This document shows, one piece after another, positions 1-11,060 of a DNA stretch of 64,000 bases. The stretch is from Desmodesmus armatus (taxonomy: Eukaryota > Chlorophyta > Chlorophyceae > Sphaeropleales > Scenedesmaceae). A program made the position numbers and the translations under genes. How positions within the stretch are numbered: position 1 is the first letter of the stretch; each line of letters starts with the position of its first letter. The notes under the pieces were generated by a model that searched no databases, was not told the origin of the DNA, and saw nothing but the letters and a program-made list of their open reading frames with translations. The DNA is taken from positions 310,001 through 374,000 of the forward strand of contig VIIQ02000724.1 in NCBI GenBank assembly GCA_007449985.2, given 5' to 3'.

Positions 1-1654
1 CGCCGGGGTTTACCCCCTTGCGCAGGTAGTACTTAGCAGGGTTCAGGCGGGAGTAGTCGTGGGTGACGTGGGGCTGAGACACTGCCTTGCGCATGGTTGA
101 GGGGACATTGGCAAGCAGCACCAGGTGCACTGGCAAGTCCACCACAACAGCAGCACCGATGTCATCAGCAGCAAGCGCAGCACGGTCAGTGACGGCTGTG
201 CCTAAGGATGGCTCCCCAGCCTCCCCCTCATCCTGCTGTTGCTGCGCTTGCGCCGACAGCATGTGTGTGCTGGTGCTGCGGGTAGGGGCGCACCGCCTGG
301 CTGCTGGCAGAGGGCTGCGGGCAGCGGCAGGGGCAGCAGCTTCTGTTGCAGCGTCCTCTGTGTACTGTTGCTGCTGGGAGGTCTGGGCGCTGCTTGCCTT
401 GCTGCGCCCAGATGCTGCGCGCACTGCTGCCAGGGCGCCAGCACCGTACTGCTGAGTCAGCTGCCGGTGCTGGCTGGCCTTGCTGGCGTCCCCCGCACCA
501 GCAGCAGAGGTGCTGTTGCCTCCCGCAGCTGCAGCAGTGTCGAGGCTGCTGCTGGGTACTGGCATCACCTCTGCCCAAGCCATGGCCTGCACACGTGCAA
601 GCCTGTGGAGCTCAAACAGCTGCTGCACAAACACGTCCTGCTGTGCCAGCAGCAGGGAGCGGATGCTGTAGAAGGCACGATCACCCAGAGCAGCATGCAT
701 GGCACGGGGTGACGATAGATGCTGCTCCTGAAGGGCCTGCTGCTGTGGTGGTGGTGCAGGTGTCGACTGCTTCTGCACCTCCTGCTCCTGCTGCTGTGCT
801 GCAGGGGCCTGCTGCTGCTGCTGCTGTGACTGGGTCTGCTGAGATTGCAGCTGGGGTAGCTGAGGCAAGCCAGCAGCAACAGGCAGGCGAGTGTGGATTG
901 GTGCCAAGGCGAGCATGATGGGCTGCCGCTGCTGCAGCGCCACTAGCGCAGGCTGCGCCAGACTGGCAGCGAGCTGTCCGCTCCCACCAGCAGCAGCAGA
1001 GCCAGCAGCGCCACCCCTACCAGCAGCTGCTGCTTGTGCGCTGGCAGCTGCCTGCTGCTGTTGCTGCAGCAGGGATCCCAGCACCTGCTGCTGCTGAAGC
1101 AGCTGCAGCTGTGCGTGCTGAACGTAGGCCGCAGGTGTCTGCAGGCTGCTGACAGCAGGAGACAGCATGCTCCCGCTGGTGAAGGACGTCTGCTGCTGCT
1201 GTTGGGGCTTGCACATTCCATTCTGCAGCGCTGCTGCAAACAGCAGCTTGACCAGTTGGTCTGGATTCTTGGCCTGCTGCTGCTGCTGCTTGGTTGCAGG
1301 GGTCGGCAGCTGCCAGACTGCTCCTGCACTCTGCTGCTGCTGGCCCTGCGACTGCTGCATGCTGTTGGCGCCCTCGCTTGACATGCGCTGGTTTGTCAAA
1401 GTGTCAGCTGTGGTGGCTGTCTTGGTGGCAGCAGCAGCACTGCCTGCTTTGTGCTGCTGGGCAGAGCCCACATTGGGCCCACCTGCTGACGTGGCACTGC
1501 CGCCATTGGCATCACTCTGGCAGGCCTCAGCTGTGCTGCCAGCTGCCTGGCACTGCTGCAACATCGCGTTGTTGTAGAGCGTGGACTGTTGCTGGCCAGC
1601 ACAGCATCCTTCCTGTGTGCGCACGGGCTTCTGCATAGCAGGAGAGGGCAACAT
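1..1654 (-). CDS. ELF3-like Gln-rich protein (3' part, runs off the window)
   Basis: One frame is open from an ATG at 1654 to the window edge, about 551 codons, while the other minus frames are broken. It is rich in Gln, Ala and Ser with many poly-Q runs. Near 597-640 it encodes FVQQLFELHRLARVQ, which closely matches the conserved block (Q-FELHRL--VQ) of plant EARLY FLOWERING 3, the scaffold of the circadian evening complex in the nucleus. Further on is a non-repetitive block (DLPVHLVLLANVPSTMRKA, then YSRLNPAKYYLRKG) that I do not recognise. The true exon may start at 1631, after a pyrimidine-rich tract ending in CAG, with earlier exons upstream; an in-frame ATG at 1738 is another possible start. 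Apart from the one motif, assignment rests on composition, so another Gln-rich regulator is possible. Confidence 0.5.
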   Translation of the reverse strand, partial: MLPSPAMQKPVRTQEGCCAGQQQSTLYNNAMLQQCQAAGSTAEACQSDANGGSATSAGGPNVGSAQQHKAGSAAAATKTATTADTLTNQRMSSEGANSMQQSQGQQQQSAGAVWQLPTPATKQQQQQAKNPDQLVKLLFAAALQNGMCKPQQQQQTSFTSGSMLSPAVSSLQTPAAYVQHAQLQLLQQQQVLGSLLQQQQQAAASAQAAAAGRGGAAGSAAAGGSGQLAASLAQPALVALQQRQPIMLALAPIHTRLPVAAGLPQLPQLQSQQTQSQQQQQQAPAAQQQEQEVQKQSTPAPPPQQQALQEQHLSSPRAMHAALGDRAFYSIRSLLLAQQDVFVQQLFELHRLARVQAMAWAEVMPVPSSSLDTAAAAGGNSTSAAGAGDASKASQHRQLTQQYGAGALAAVRAASGRSKASSAQTSQQQQYTEDAATEAAAPAAARSPLPAARRCAPTRSTSTHMLSAQAQQQQDEGEAGEPSLGTAVTDRAALAADDIGAAVVVDLPVHLVLLANVPSTMRKAVSQPHVTHDYSRLNPAKYYLRKGVNPG

Positions 1655-2582
1655 AACAAAGGCAAGTGCCCAAACGATCAGGTGCAAGGCACCAAAGGGT
1701 GCAAAGGCGTTGAAGCAGAACTTATTTAGGCAAACCATCACCACAAGAGCCCTTAGGGTAAGCTGAGCTGTGGCACAGGATATTGCGAGTGGGGTCCTTG
1801 TGCCAATATCATCATCGCGTGTGATGCGGCAGCCAGGCACGTCAAGTTTATAATGAATACCCTAGATTGACAATCAAGGCAAGCAGATGCCCACGCTGGC
1901 CCAGACAGCGCTCCTCACCAAGCCATCACGCTCCCCCAGTAGCCCTTGGCCCGCATGCGCTGCAACGAAGCCTCCACGACAGTCCTTGCTCAAGTTATCA
2001 TGCATACGACGGTCCAGGCCTGAAGATATGGTGGATATGCGACCGAGTCGAGCCAAATCTTTCGGCGGACGGAGGCAAACGCCGAGCTCTCAATCGAAAT
2101 GGTACATGTGCCTAAAGGGAACACGAAAAAGCAGCTCAAGACTGGCTGGCTGCAGACGATCTTCCGTGAATGACTATCGACTACTGAGACCTTTCTTGGG
2201 TCTTTCTTTGTCACAATAAGCTTTTACAATCTGAACAAAGTCTTTGACAGGCTTGGGGCGCCGTAGCTCTCCAAACGGAAGTGTGTTACACAGCTGACAA
2301 CTGAAATAGATATCCCGCGGTCGAGATCGTATCCCGTTTGCAATGTGACCTGACCGGCACATGATGCACCCAGCACAAGCTGGTGATACTCTGATGACTA
2401 TAATGCATCAACGCAGCGGCCTGAGAGCCGTACGGCTGCATGGTAATGTTGCTGACACAGCATCCATGGTGCCACCACCTGTCTATCTGGTTGCTTGAAG
2501 GTTGTGCATGCGCACCTAGCAACAGACATAGCAGCAACAACGCGACACCTCCCATCCTGCCTAAAACCCCCTGCCCGCCTGG
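1655..2582. other. Intergenic / upstream region, nothing assignable
   Basis: This lies between the start of the Gln-rich gene and the stop of the histidine phosphatase, both minus strand. It is less CAG-rich than its surroundings. It may hold 5' exons or a leader of the ELF3-like gene, but I could not tie any exon to it. Short open frames on both strands show no family resemblance. Confidence 0.4.
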
Positions 2583-5512
2583 TCAATCATCATCATCCTC
2601 AATCCACAGCACCCCCGTCTCCCCACAGCCACTTGTCAGCCGCCAGTGGCCACTGACAGGCACACTCTGCTGCTGCTGTTGTTGCTGGGGCGACTGTACA
2701 TGTGGTGCGTGTCTCAGCACCACGTAGCCTGTGTGCCTGACCTCAAACACCTCGCTGGAGGGCTCTGCCATGAGCACAGCCTGGCGCACACACTGCGGAA
2801 AGGAGGAAAGGCAGGGGGGATGGTTTCAGGGCAGGGCAGAAACGGCACAGACCAAACACGCCGGAAGTGTCAGCTTCGCCCAGTGCACTGCAGATGCATG
2901 AGTGGACGCACAACAAACGATTGCGCTCCAGCATCATCTTGGTCGCGGTCACTGGTCAATGTCCCGCCTTACATGGCTAAACAAAATGCCGAACAGACTG
3001 CCAGCTGTGCCCTTGAGATTGAACACCTGCGCAATGGCAATGCAATTGTGCCCGCTGGCACCAGCCCAGCATTTCTTGGCACCTACCTCTCCATGCGTGA
3101 CCAGCAACACCGTCTGGCCAGCAAAGGTGCGCGCTATCTCCTGCACACAGCAGCGCCAGACAGACACACATCCACAGAATGTCACCAAAGACTGTGAGCC
3201 TCCCTACATGGAACGCTACATGACCCGCACCACAACCAGTGGTTTGCAGGACAGAGGCAAACAACCCCCACAGCAGCAGCAAGTAGGAAAGCTGAACTGC
3301 TTGCATGCAATGGAATACTGACAGTCCCAACTTGGTAAGATTCACCCAGCACAAAACTGATGTAGCACCTGGCCTGCATTGCCAGCCCTGCAGCCTGGCA
3401 AACCATACAAACCACACAGCCAACAGCATGTCCAAGCTGACAGTGGTGCAACCCATGCCCTTGATATCACACCGTGTCAGGCGCATCCACAGCTTGAAAA
3501 TGCTTTCAAATGTGACGGTATCAGGGGTCACCTCGGGACCTGCTCACCTGCATTGCCCTGCTGTACCTTGCCAGCCCGTCCTCCAGGTCCTCAGGGTACA
3601 CCGGCCGGGGCGTGCGGCGCAGCAGCGGCGCCAGCGGCAGCTGCTGCAGCCGGCAATCTGCCAGCAGGCAAGGCCACAGACAGCACGCGACAGGAGTGAG
3701 AATGAAGCACGTAAAGGGGTGTTGGTTTGGTTGCTGAACGGAGTGTAGCGAGGTGATTGAGCCCTATATGTGTGATGGGGTAAGCTGCACACCCACCAGC
3801 CTGGGCCAGCAAGCTGCCTACTTCAGGCTTGCTGTGCACAATTGCACGCCAGAGTTTAATTGAGAAGGCAAAGAGCCAGGCTGTTTGCACCCTGTCCCTG
3901 TGGTGAAGCTTGCCCAATGCACAATGCAAGTTCCAACTAGCGCTATGCAACATGCTTCATGCCTTGAAATGTTCGTAGCCTGGCTAGGCCTAGCCCAGCC
4001 GGGCACAGCGCCCATCACCACTGTGGCTGCGACCACTCACCCTCCTTAGCGAACTTTGCCATCACAGCCTCTGTCTGCTTGCCACTCCACATCCATGCCT
4101 CTGGGTCTGAGTCGGTTGCCAAGTCGCGCGCATCAGTGCGCACCCCAAAAAGCACACGCGGCTCGCACACCTGAGTGACACAGCATACATGCAGCAAGCA
4201 GCAGTCCCGCCAGAGTGGGCATGCTAGAACTGTGCTGACCCAGGGTTGCACGCTGCCCAGCTCCCAAGACTGAGTACGTACCCTAAGCTTGTCCAACACG
4301 CCTGCGTGCATTTGACAGCCCAACCCTCCTCGATACACGCGTACTATGGCGGGAAGATGAGTGGACCCAGGCGTCGTCAGGGCATATGATGGTCATACCA
4401 AACACTGCCTGGCAGGCACCTTCTCATTGAAGCAAGTGTAACATGCAGTGCATGATGTTGGCGCAAGAACAACTCCCACCACACGATGCAGTTGTATGTG
4501 ACGCACAGCCTGGTTCAACCAGGCTGGTTGCTGGTCCTGAATGCCTTGAGCACCTGCTGCATCAGTGCTTGAAGCCTGAACAGCCCAGTCCAAAAGCAAT
4601 AGCAGTAGCTCACATGAAAAGAGCATAGGGGCTAACACCACACCCCACACCACTATTCCACAAACCTGCGTGCCCCACCCTCACCTCGCCCAGCTGCCAG
4701 TCCACTAGCCAGTGGCCCTCCTGCAGGCCCGGCAGGTTCTTGATCACCCCTGCTGACGTCTGCAGGCAGCGCTTGAAGGAGAGCTGATGACGTAATCAAC
4801 AGTCAAGCCGACGAGCTTGCTGGCCGCCTCTGCCGCCTGCAAGTCAAGGGCACCAGTGGGGTGAGGAAAAAGGTTGTCAGCACACCTGCTAGAATTTTGC
4901 ATTGCTTTCAAGCGTGCCACCCTGCCTGCCCGCGTGCTGCTGATGGTCATACCTGTGTCTTGCCCTTTGCTGACAGGGGTGGGTCCCACGGCCTCTTTGC
5001 TGTCTGGTGCCAGAATGCATCCTCCTCATCTTGCCTGAGAGCAGCAGCAGACACGACACATTTAAGCACACAGCACATGACCTGATCCTCACACTGTGAC
5101 AGTGGCTGTGAACCAGGCGAGGACACGATACAGCTCAGGATGGCTATGCTGACCAGCCGGCTCATGACCAGCTGGCTAAGTCCAAGACATATGCTGTCCC
5201 TCAAGCACCTCCTGCTCTCCTGAACATGCTGCAATAATAGCACAAGGTCAGAATGAACAATCAACCCAGCCGTCTCACTTGCCTGTGCCCATGTCGCATG
5301 ACGATGATTGTGCAGGGCAGCAGGGGCTGTGCTGGAATAGCGTGCGGCTCTGGGCTGACAGGTGCGCTGGCAGGACCATCAAATGCTAGCAGCTGCTGCC
5401 GCTCTGTCCTTTCTTCTGTGCTGTCCTGTCTGCCGTGCTGTCGGCGATGCCTGAGGCCACACAGCCTGTACCAAATCGCCCGCAGCAGCTGCAGCAGTGC
5501 ATGCCACACCAT
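2583..5512 (-). CDS. Histidine phosphatase superfamily protein (phosphoglycerate mutase-like / UBASH3-like)
   Basis: Seven exons in phase: 5283-5512, 4953-5034, 4685-4836, 4041-4170, 3548-3657, 3087-3140 and 2583-2792, giving about 322 residues if one lost base is allowed for. The family's motifs appear in order: VMRHGHR with the phospho-accepting His, RPWDPPLS, the SSP(F)KRCLQT block, WQLGEV, and VTHGE with the second catalytic His. This set matches the plant PGM-like and animal UBASH3/TULA branch, which removes phosphate from proteins or small molecules; the substrate cannot be read here. The first intron has a GC donor (CACAG|GCAAGT). Exon 3 lacks one base near 4779-4782, which breaks the frame inside SSPFKR, yet both flanking phases fit a 153-nt exon rather than the observed 152. 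The C-terminus has a Gln run and ends in four Asp. Start chosen at the first ATG of exon 1; an upstream exon is not excluded. Confidence 0.8.
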
Positions 5513-6326
5513 GGCTGGCAGCTGACCAACAGTAGCCAGCGTGGTTGATTGGGCTGAATTGAGTTTATTGAGCGATGGTCTACTGTTGGTTCATTGTGAC
5601 GTAGCTGATGGTGCTGCCCTGTGGCTGCAGGGAGCACCTACGCTGAAACAGCAGCAGCACAGGGATTATATGTCTTCTGCTGCTCTTGGCCCTGGCAGAT
5701 CTTGCTCCGGTCTGCTTGCTGATAAATATCCACTATAATAGCTACAGTACACTGGCTTCACTGGTGGTGTCGTGGGGAGGATGGTGATTGCTTCTTGGAC
5801 AAAAGGACCACAGCTTGCACTGGCACAGGCAAGATGGCTGCTTCAACATAGTGTTTGTGCTTGAAAGCGTTTTCGAGCTTCTGAAGGTGGTTGCAAAGGT
5901 TTTGCGTATGCTGACGTGGAGACCTAGATCACTGGCACACTTCCACCCTTTTCTGCCTGTGTCCCCAATCTAGACACTCAAACCTCAACCCAAAGTCTGC
6001 AAATAAATTCAGCATCCAAACGTCTGCAGCTACATCTAGCTTGCAGGTCAAGTCCCCACTCTGACTGTCTTTTGCCCACCCCCAAGCCGTCTTGCCTAAT
6101 CAGCCACCCAGCCACCCACGACGCCAACCACAATTTTACATCTGACACCTGTGCAGACTGTGCTCGCTGTAGTTGCCAGCTCTAGTGTACATGATCCGCC
6201 AAGGGTAAGCAAACACTGCAAGGGGCCCTGTGACCAGCTCCGCCCTTCGTCTCACTCGAAGGACAGTGCTGATCTCTTCCCGTCCTGATACGACAGCTGA
6301 ATTGATTGACGCTGGTTGATACTCGC
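5513..6326. other. Intergenic region
   Basis: This lies between two divergent genes, the histidine phosphatase on the minus strand and the F-box/LRR gene on the plus strand, so it should hold both promoters. I see no coding exon or repeat family in it. Confidence 0.4.
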
Positions 6327-6663
6327 ATGCTGCCCCAACAGGCGATGAGCAGTGAGGGGTCCTTGCTGCTGGGTTTGCCAGACCCCTGCCTGCTGCTAGT
6401 GCTGCAGTGCTGCGCAGCAGACAACCAACGCAGCTTGTTCAATGCCGCCAGGGCCCACAGCAGGCTGCATCATGCAGCTGTGGCGGCGCTGCGCAGCATC
6501 ACACAGGAAGTATCACAACAGCAGCAGATGGAGGGTGTGATAGCGTACCTAGGCAAGCACAGTCAGCACGTGGACAGCCTTGAACTGAAGGGCAATGGTG
6601 AAGTGTCCCTCCGCCAACTACCCCTACAGCTGCAGCTCAGCTGTTTGCAGCTTGAAGACCTAT
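6327..6663 (+). pseudogene. F-box/LRR-type protein, 5' part, interrupted by a retrotransposon
   Basis: An open frame starts at ATG 6327 (another ATG at 6345) and reads an F-box-like helix block (LLLGLPDPCLLLVLQCCAA) followed by Leu-rich text (HVDSLELKGN, LQLSCLQLEDL). After CTTGAAGAC it meets the LTR at 6664 and stops a few codons later. The same frame resumes after the element at 9754. One copy of the 5-bp target sequence cctat joins the two halves in frame, so the gene was intact before insertion. Such LRR proteins, often paired with an F-box that recruits targets to SCF ubiquitin ligases, are expanded in several green algae. The F-box call is by pattern only. Confidence 0.55.
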
Positions 6664-6921
6664 TGATATGAATGGCTGGGAGTTGTAAGCTCAGGGAACC
6701 TTGACAGCTATAAGGTGGGAAAGTAGTCCTGTTACACTGGTGCACCGTATGCAGGCTTAGAGAGAGAGAGTAAACATCCAAATACACTCTGACAATGCAG
6801 AGGTCATATACTCCGCAGGAGCGGATAGCATAACTTCAGTCGCCATGCATAACTTCCTAACTTCGGGTAACTGCGGGCAACTTCGTCCAGCATAGTGGGC
6901 TGAGCAAACTCAATTCCAACA
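6664..6921 (-). repeat. LTR (3' LTR of the element)
   Basis: This 258-bp terminal repeat has TG...CA ends and is identical to the other LTR except for one base near its right end (gagcaaact here, gagcatact in the other). It contains a short GA run and ends next to the polypurine tract. Confidence 0.93.
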
Positions 6922-6954
6922 CTCCGCCGTGATCAGCACACTATGCAAAACTGC

Positions 6955-9394
6955 TCAGTGAATACCAAGTGCTTTGCGGCACTGCACAAACTTCTCAGGT
7001 GGAAGTGGCTTAGTAAAGGTATCTGCAAGCATCTTCTGAGTAGAGATGTGTGCAAAGTGAACTTCACCGCGTGCAACACGCTCACGTGCCATGTGGTGCA
7101 TAACATCAACATGCTTAGATCGTGCAGCTGTGACTGGGTTCTTAATCCAGCCTAGGGAGCCTTGACTGTCAGTAAAGATGTTGACAGTATGAGACTTGAG
7201 GCCAATAACAGGCAGGAGCTTCCTGAGGAACAAAGCTTCCTTAACAGCCTCAGAAGCTGCCATATACTCAGCCTCAGTGGTGGAGGCTGCAACTGTGCGC
7301 TGCATTCTACTAGACCACGAGATAATGCCGCTGTTGAACATGAAAGCATAACCAGTGACAGACCTGCGGGTGTCACGACATGTTGCAAAGTTGCTGTCAC
7401 AGTATGCTGTCAGGGACAGACTGGTACCGCTGTAAACAATGCCAACTGTGGGTGTGCCTGCAAGGTAACGCAGAACACCTAAAGCATGCTGCATGTGCTC
7501 AGTGGTGGGTGCAGCCAGATAGCGGGCAAGGCTGCTAGCTGCATACGCAATGTCAGGTCTAGTGCTAATTGAGAGGTAAAGCAAACTGCCAATGAGTGTG
7601 CTGTACTGGGGCTTCTCTTCAGGCTTGAGAGGTTGGCCATCAGTCTTGGTCAGGTTGGCCGAGGGCGCCATTGGGACAACACGGGCGTAAGCATCTGTCA
7701 TCCGGTAGTCTGAGAGAAGGTCTTGTGTCTTCTTGTCGTGCCATAGCTTCAGTGTGTGTGTAGAACGCTGTCGTGTGATCCTCATACCTAGGAAGTAGGT
7801 AGCCTCACCGAGGTCTCTTGCCTTGAAGATTGTAGCCAACTTGGTCTTGATCTTTTGTAGGTCTGGTAGGCTCTTGGCGGCGACGAGGATGTCATCCACG
7901 TAGATGAGGGCTAGTATGTTGCCGTTGTTGTCTTTCTTGACGTAGAAGGAAGGGTCGCCGAGGGACTGTTGGAAGCCTAGGTTGATAAGTTCCTTGTGTA
8001 GCTTCTGGTGCCACACGCGTGGTGCTTGCTTCAGGCCGTAGAGTGCCTTCTTGAGTAGTAGGGCTTCGCCGGGACGGCCTAACACATCTGCATAGCCTTC
8101 AGGGGTTGAACCCAGACTTCTTCTGACAGGTCTCCTTGTAGGAAGGCGTTCTTGACATCCATCTGGTGTAGGTGTAGATCCTGGGCTGCCACAGTAGCTA
8201 GTAGCAGGCGCAGAGTTGTGAACTTACTGACTGGTGCGAACACTTCGTCGTAGTCGATGCCGTGCTCCTGCTTGAAACCTTTTGCTACGAAGCGGGCCTT
8301 GAAGCGCTCAATGTTGCCGGTGGCGTCGTACTTCACTTTGTAGACCCACTTGCCTGGGATGGGCTTGACGCCGGGAGGCGGTGTTTGGGCGATCCACGAG
8401 TCGTTGCCAAGTAGTTCAGAGATTTCTGTATCCATTGCTTGGCGCCACTGGTCAGCTTGAGGGCTTGTAGTGGCTTCCTTGTAGGTGTTGGGCTCCACGG
8501 GATCTTGAGATGCAGCGATGGTAGCCCGTAGTCGGTCGGGTAGAACATGGTCTTCACGGAAGGTAACAACACTGGGTTTCCTGATGCGGGAGCTTGTTCT
8601 TGTACCTGGTGGCTCTGTCGTCTGTGGGTTGACAGGCTGGGGTGGCGGCACAGGGGCCGGTGCCGGTGGTGGCGCTGGGGCAGGTGCCGGTGGTGGCGTT
8701 GGGGCCGGTGCCGGTGGTGGCGCTGGGGCCGGTGCCGGTGGTGGCGCTGGGGCTGGTGCTGGTGCTGGCGCTGGGGCCGGGCCGGTGCTGGCGCTGGGGC
8801 AGGTGCCGGTGGGTTGCCTGTGCTTGGTGTTGGGAGCTGAATGGGTGTAAGCTCCTTGACGTAATTGATGGAAGGGGGTGACAGGTCTTGCTCTTGTGTA
8901 GGAGTAGGCTTGGTCTTGTAGCCGATGGTTGACTCGTCAAAGATGCAGTCCCTTGTCTCCATGACGGAGCGCTGGTCGGGAAGGTAGACGCGCCAGCCCT
9001 TGCTTTGTAGTGCGTAGCCGACCATGATGCCGTTGTGCGCTCGTGGGGCAAACTTGGAGGTGCGCTTCTCCTTGGGTATGTGGGCGTAGGCGGTGGCTCC
9101 AAATGTGCGCAGGTGCTTCAGGTCTGGTGTCTTGTTCCACATGAGCTCATAGGGGGTCTTCTTACTTGAGCTTGTCGGCGTGCGGTTGCGCAAGTAGTTG
9201 GCGGTCACCACTGCTTCCAGCCAGAGGGAAGGGGGCAGGGAGGATTCAAGTAGCATGCTCCTTGCCTTGTCCAAGAGCGTGCGATTAAGCCGCTCTGCCT
9301 TGCCGTTCATCTGGGGGCTGTAGGGTATGGTGCCTTCATGGTCGATGCCCTTGCTCTCGAGGTAGTCGCCCAAGTCCTTGTGTAAGCTCAACAA
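6955..9394 (-). pseudogene. Copia-type pol remnant (integrase C-terminal half, RT, RNase H)
   Basis: In coding order the minus strand shows the second half of integrase (GKAERLNRTLLDKARSML, then the GYKNLV-like MVGY region), a long Pro/Ala linker (about 8640-8830), reverse transcriptase ([11 protein letters not shown], then the YVDD catalytic box near 7890) and RNase H ending with ADTFTKPLP. Two frame breaks separate three open stretches: one in the Pro/Ala repeat, and one near 8102-8108 in a C-run within the RT segment after VWVQP. The 5' portion (gag, protease, integrase zinc finger and first catalytic residues) is absent. The final stretch stops at 6955. Confidence 0.9.
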
Positions 9395-9451
9395 CTGGGA
9401 GTTGTAAGCACTTGGTATTCACTGAGCAGTCTTGCACAGTGTGCTGATCAC

Positions 9452-9490
9452 AGCGGAGTAGCGCAGTGGAAGCGTGATGGGCTCATAACC
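9452..9490. other. Primer-binding site: 39-nt copy of the 5' half of initiator tRNA-Met
   Basis: The plus strand here reads as the first 39 nt of an initiator tRNA-Met. It has a 7-nt acceptor strand (AGCGGAG), TA, a D-stem GCGC/GCGT around an AGTGGAA loop, then ATGGG, the anticodon loop CTCATAA and CC. It ends exactly at the LTR edge at 9491, so on the element's coding strand it is a primer-binding site. Drosophila copia is primed by a 39-nt 5' fragment of initiator tRNA-Met cut in the same place. No 3' half of a tRNA follows. Confidence 0.85.
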
Positions 9491-9748
9491 TGATATGAAT
9501 GGCTGGGAGTTGTAAGCTCAGGGAACCTTGACAGCTATAAGGTGGGAAAGTAGTCCTGTTACACTGGTGCACCGTATGCAGGCTTAGAGAGAGAGAGTAA
9601 ACATCCAAATACACTCTGACAATGCAGAGGTCATATACTCCGCAGGAGCGGATAGCATAACTTCAGTCGCCATGCATAACTTCCTAACTTCGGGTAACTG
9701 CGGGCAACTTCGTCCAGCATAGTGGGCTGAGCATACTCAATTCCAACA
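9491..9748 (-). repeat. LTR (5' LTR of the element)
   Basis: This is the partner of the repeat at 6664-6921: same length, same ends, one substitution. Because pol lies on the minus strand, this is the promoter-bearing 5' LTR. Confidence 0.93.
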
Positions 9749-9753
9749 CCTAT

Positions 9754-10436
9754 TCCTGCAGTTACAGCCAGGCCTTAGGTTACAGTGCGTGCTGGGCAAT
9801 GCTGCCGCAGTCCTCAAGCAGCTGCGGCTGGACACCTGCCAGCTGTCTGATAGCAAGGCACTGTCTCAGCTGCCTGCTAGGCTGGAGCACCTCAGCATTG
9901 ATACTCTGTTCACTCCTGATGGGAACTTGGCGCAGCTGTCAGCTTGCGCATTGCAGCAGCTGCAGCACCTAACCCACCTTGACTTGTGTCGCGTTCAGAT
10001 TGTGGGCCCGAACGCTGCCAGCCCTCCCCTGCAGCCCCTGCAGGCCTTAACTCGGCTAGTGGAACTTGAGCTGCGGCAGCTGTCAGAGGTCATAAGCTGC
10101 AGCATGCTCTCAAGCATGCAGCGGCTAACGCGCTTGGTGCTCCGGGACGGTATGCAGCTAGAGCCAAGTGTTGTAGCTGGTCTTACCCAGCTGCAGCACC
10201 TGTATTTGGACGGCTGCAAGGTCTATCAGGGTGCAGCAGGGGTGGCACAGCTGCTGTCCCACCTGCAGCCCCTGCAGCAGCTGACACACCTCAGCTGGCG
10301 CCGAATGCCGCCCCTGCTGTCCCACGTGCAGCAGCTGATTACTCTTAACTTGCAGGCTGATGAGGTTGGCTGCCCCCCTGCAGCAGCCCACGCACACCTG
10401 GCAGCAAGCAGCAAGCTGCAGCATGTGTTCCTGTAA
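9754..10436 (+). pseudogene. F-box/LRR-type protein, 3' part after the insertion
   Basis: The frame continues from the upstream half and encodes repeated Leu-rich units such as VLKQLRLDTCQLSD, LEHLSIDTLF, LTHLDLCRVQI, LVELELRQLSEV and LQHLYLDGCKV. These have the roughly 24-residue spacing of leucine-rich repeats. It reaches a TAA at 10434, but CT|GTAAGC at the same place is a plausible splice donor, so the gene may continue past the (TTG)n arrays. The LRR surface would bind a partner protein; none can be named. Confidence 0.6.
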
Positions 10437-10456
10437 GCAAGTCACTGCCGTGACTG

Positions 10457-10560
<104 letters not shown>

Positions 10561-10714
10561 ATATAATAATAATGTAATAATGCTTCAGGGCCCCCTCCTA
10601 ACCCAGTAACGCCATAGGATTACCTCCCATTGGCTTCACGCCCTGTAAGGACGGCGGGGTCTACCCCTCCTGACACACACTCCAAGCATTATTATCACAC
10701 GGGGTGACACTTGG

Positions 10715-11060
<346 letters not shown>

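Larger units (their letters stand above)
6664..9748 (-). mobile_element. Ty1/copia-type LTR retrotransposon, internally deleted and young
   Basis: Two 258-bp direct repeats flank 2569 bp of internal sequence. The repeats begin TG and end CA, and the element is flanked by the 5-bp duplication cctat (6659-6663 and 9749-9753). The pol order on the minus strand is integrase, reverse transcriptase, RNase H, which is the copia order. Gag, protease and the N-terminal half of integrase are missing, so the copy must have been mobilised by a complete relative. A short purine tract (GGCGGAG) touches the 3' LTR, and a tRNA-derived primer site touches the 5' LTR. By eye the LTRs differ at a single base, which implies a very recent insertion. 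Confidence 0.93.

Noticed and set aside
8518..8881. Plus-strand Gly/Ala and Trp/Arg-rich frames
   Set aside because: Antisense of the Pro/Ala linker in the retrotransposon pol remnant.
9452..9490. A genuine initiator tRNA gene
   Set aside because: Only the 5' half is present and it stops exactly at the LTR edge; no 3' half follows.
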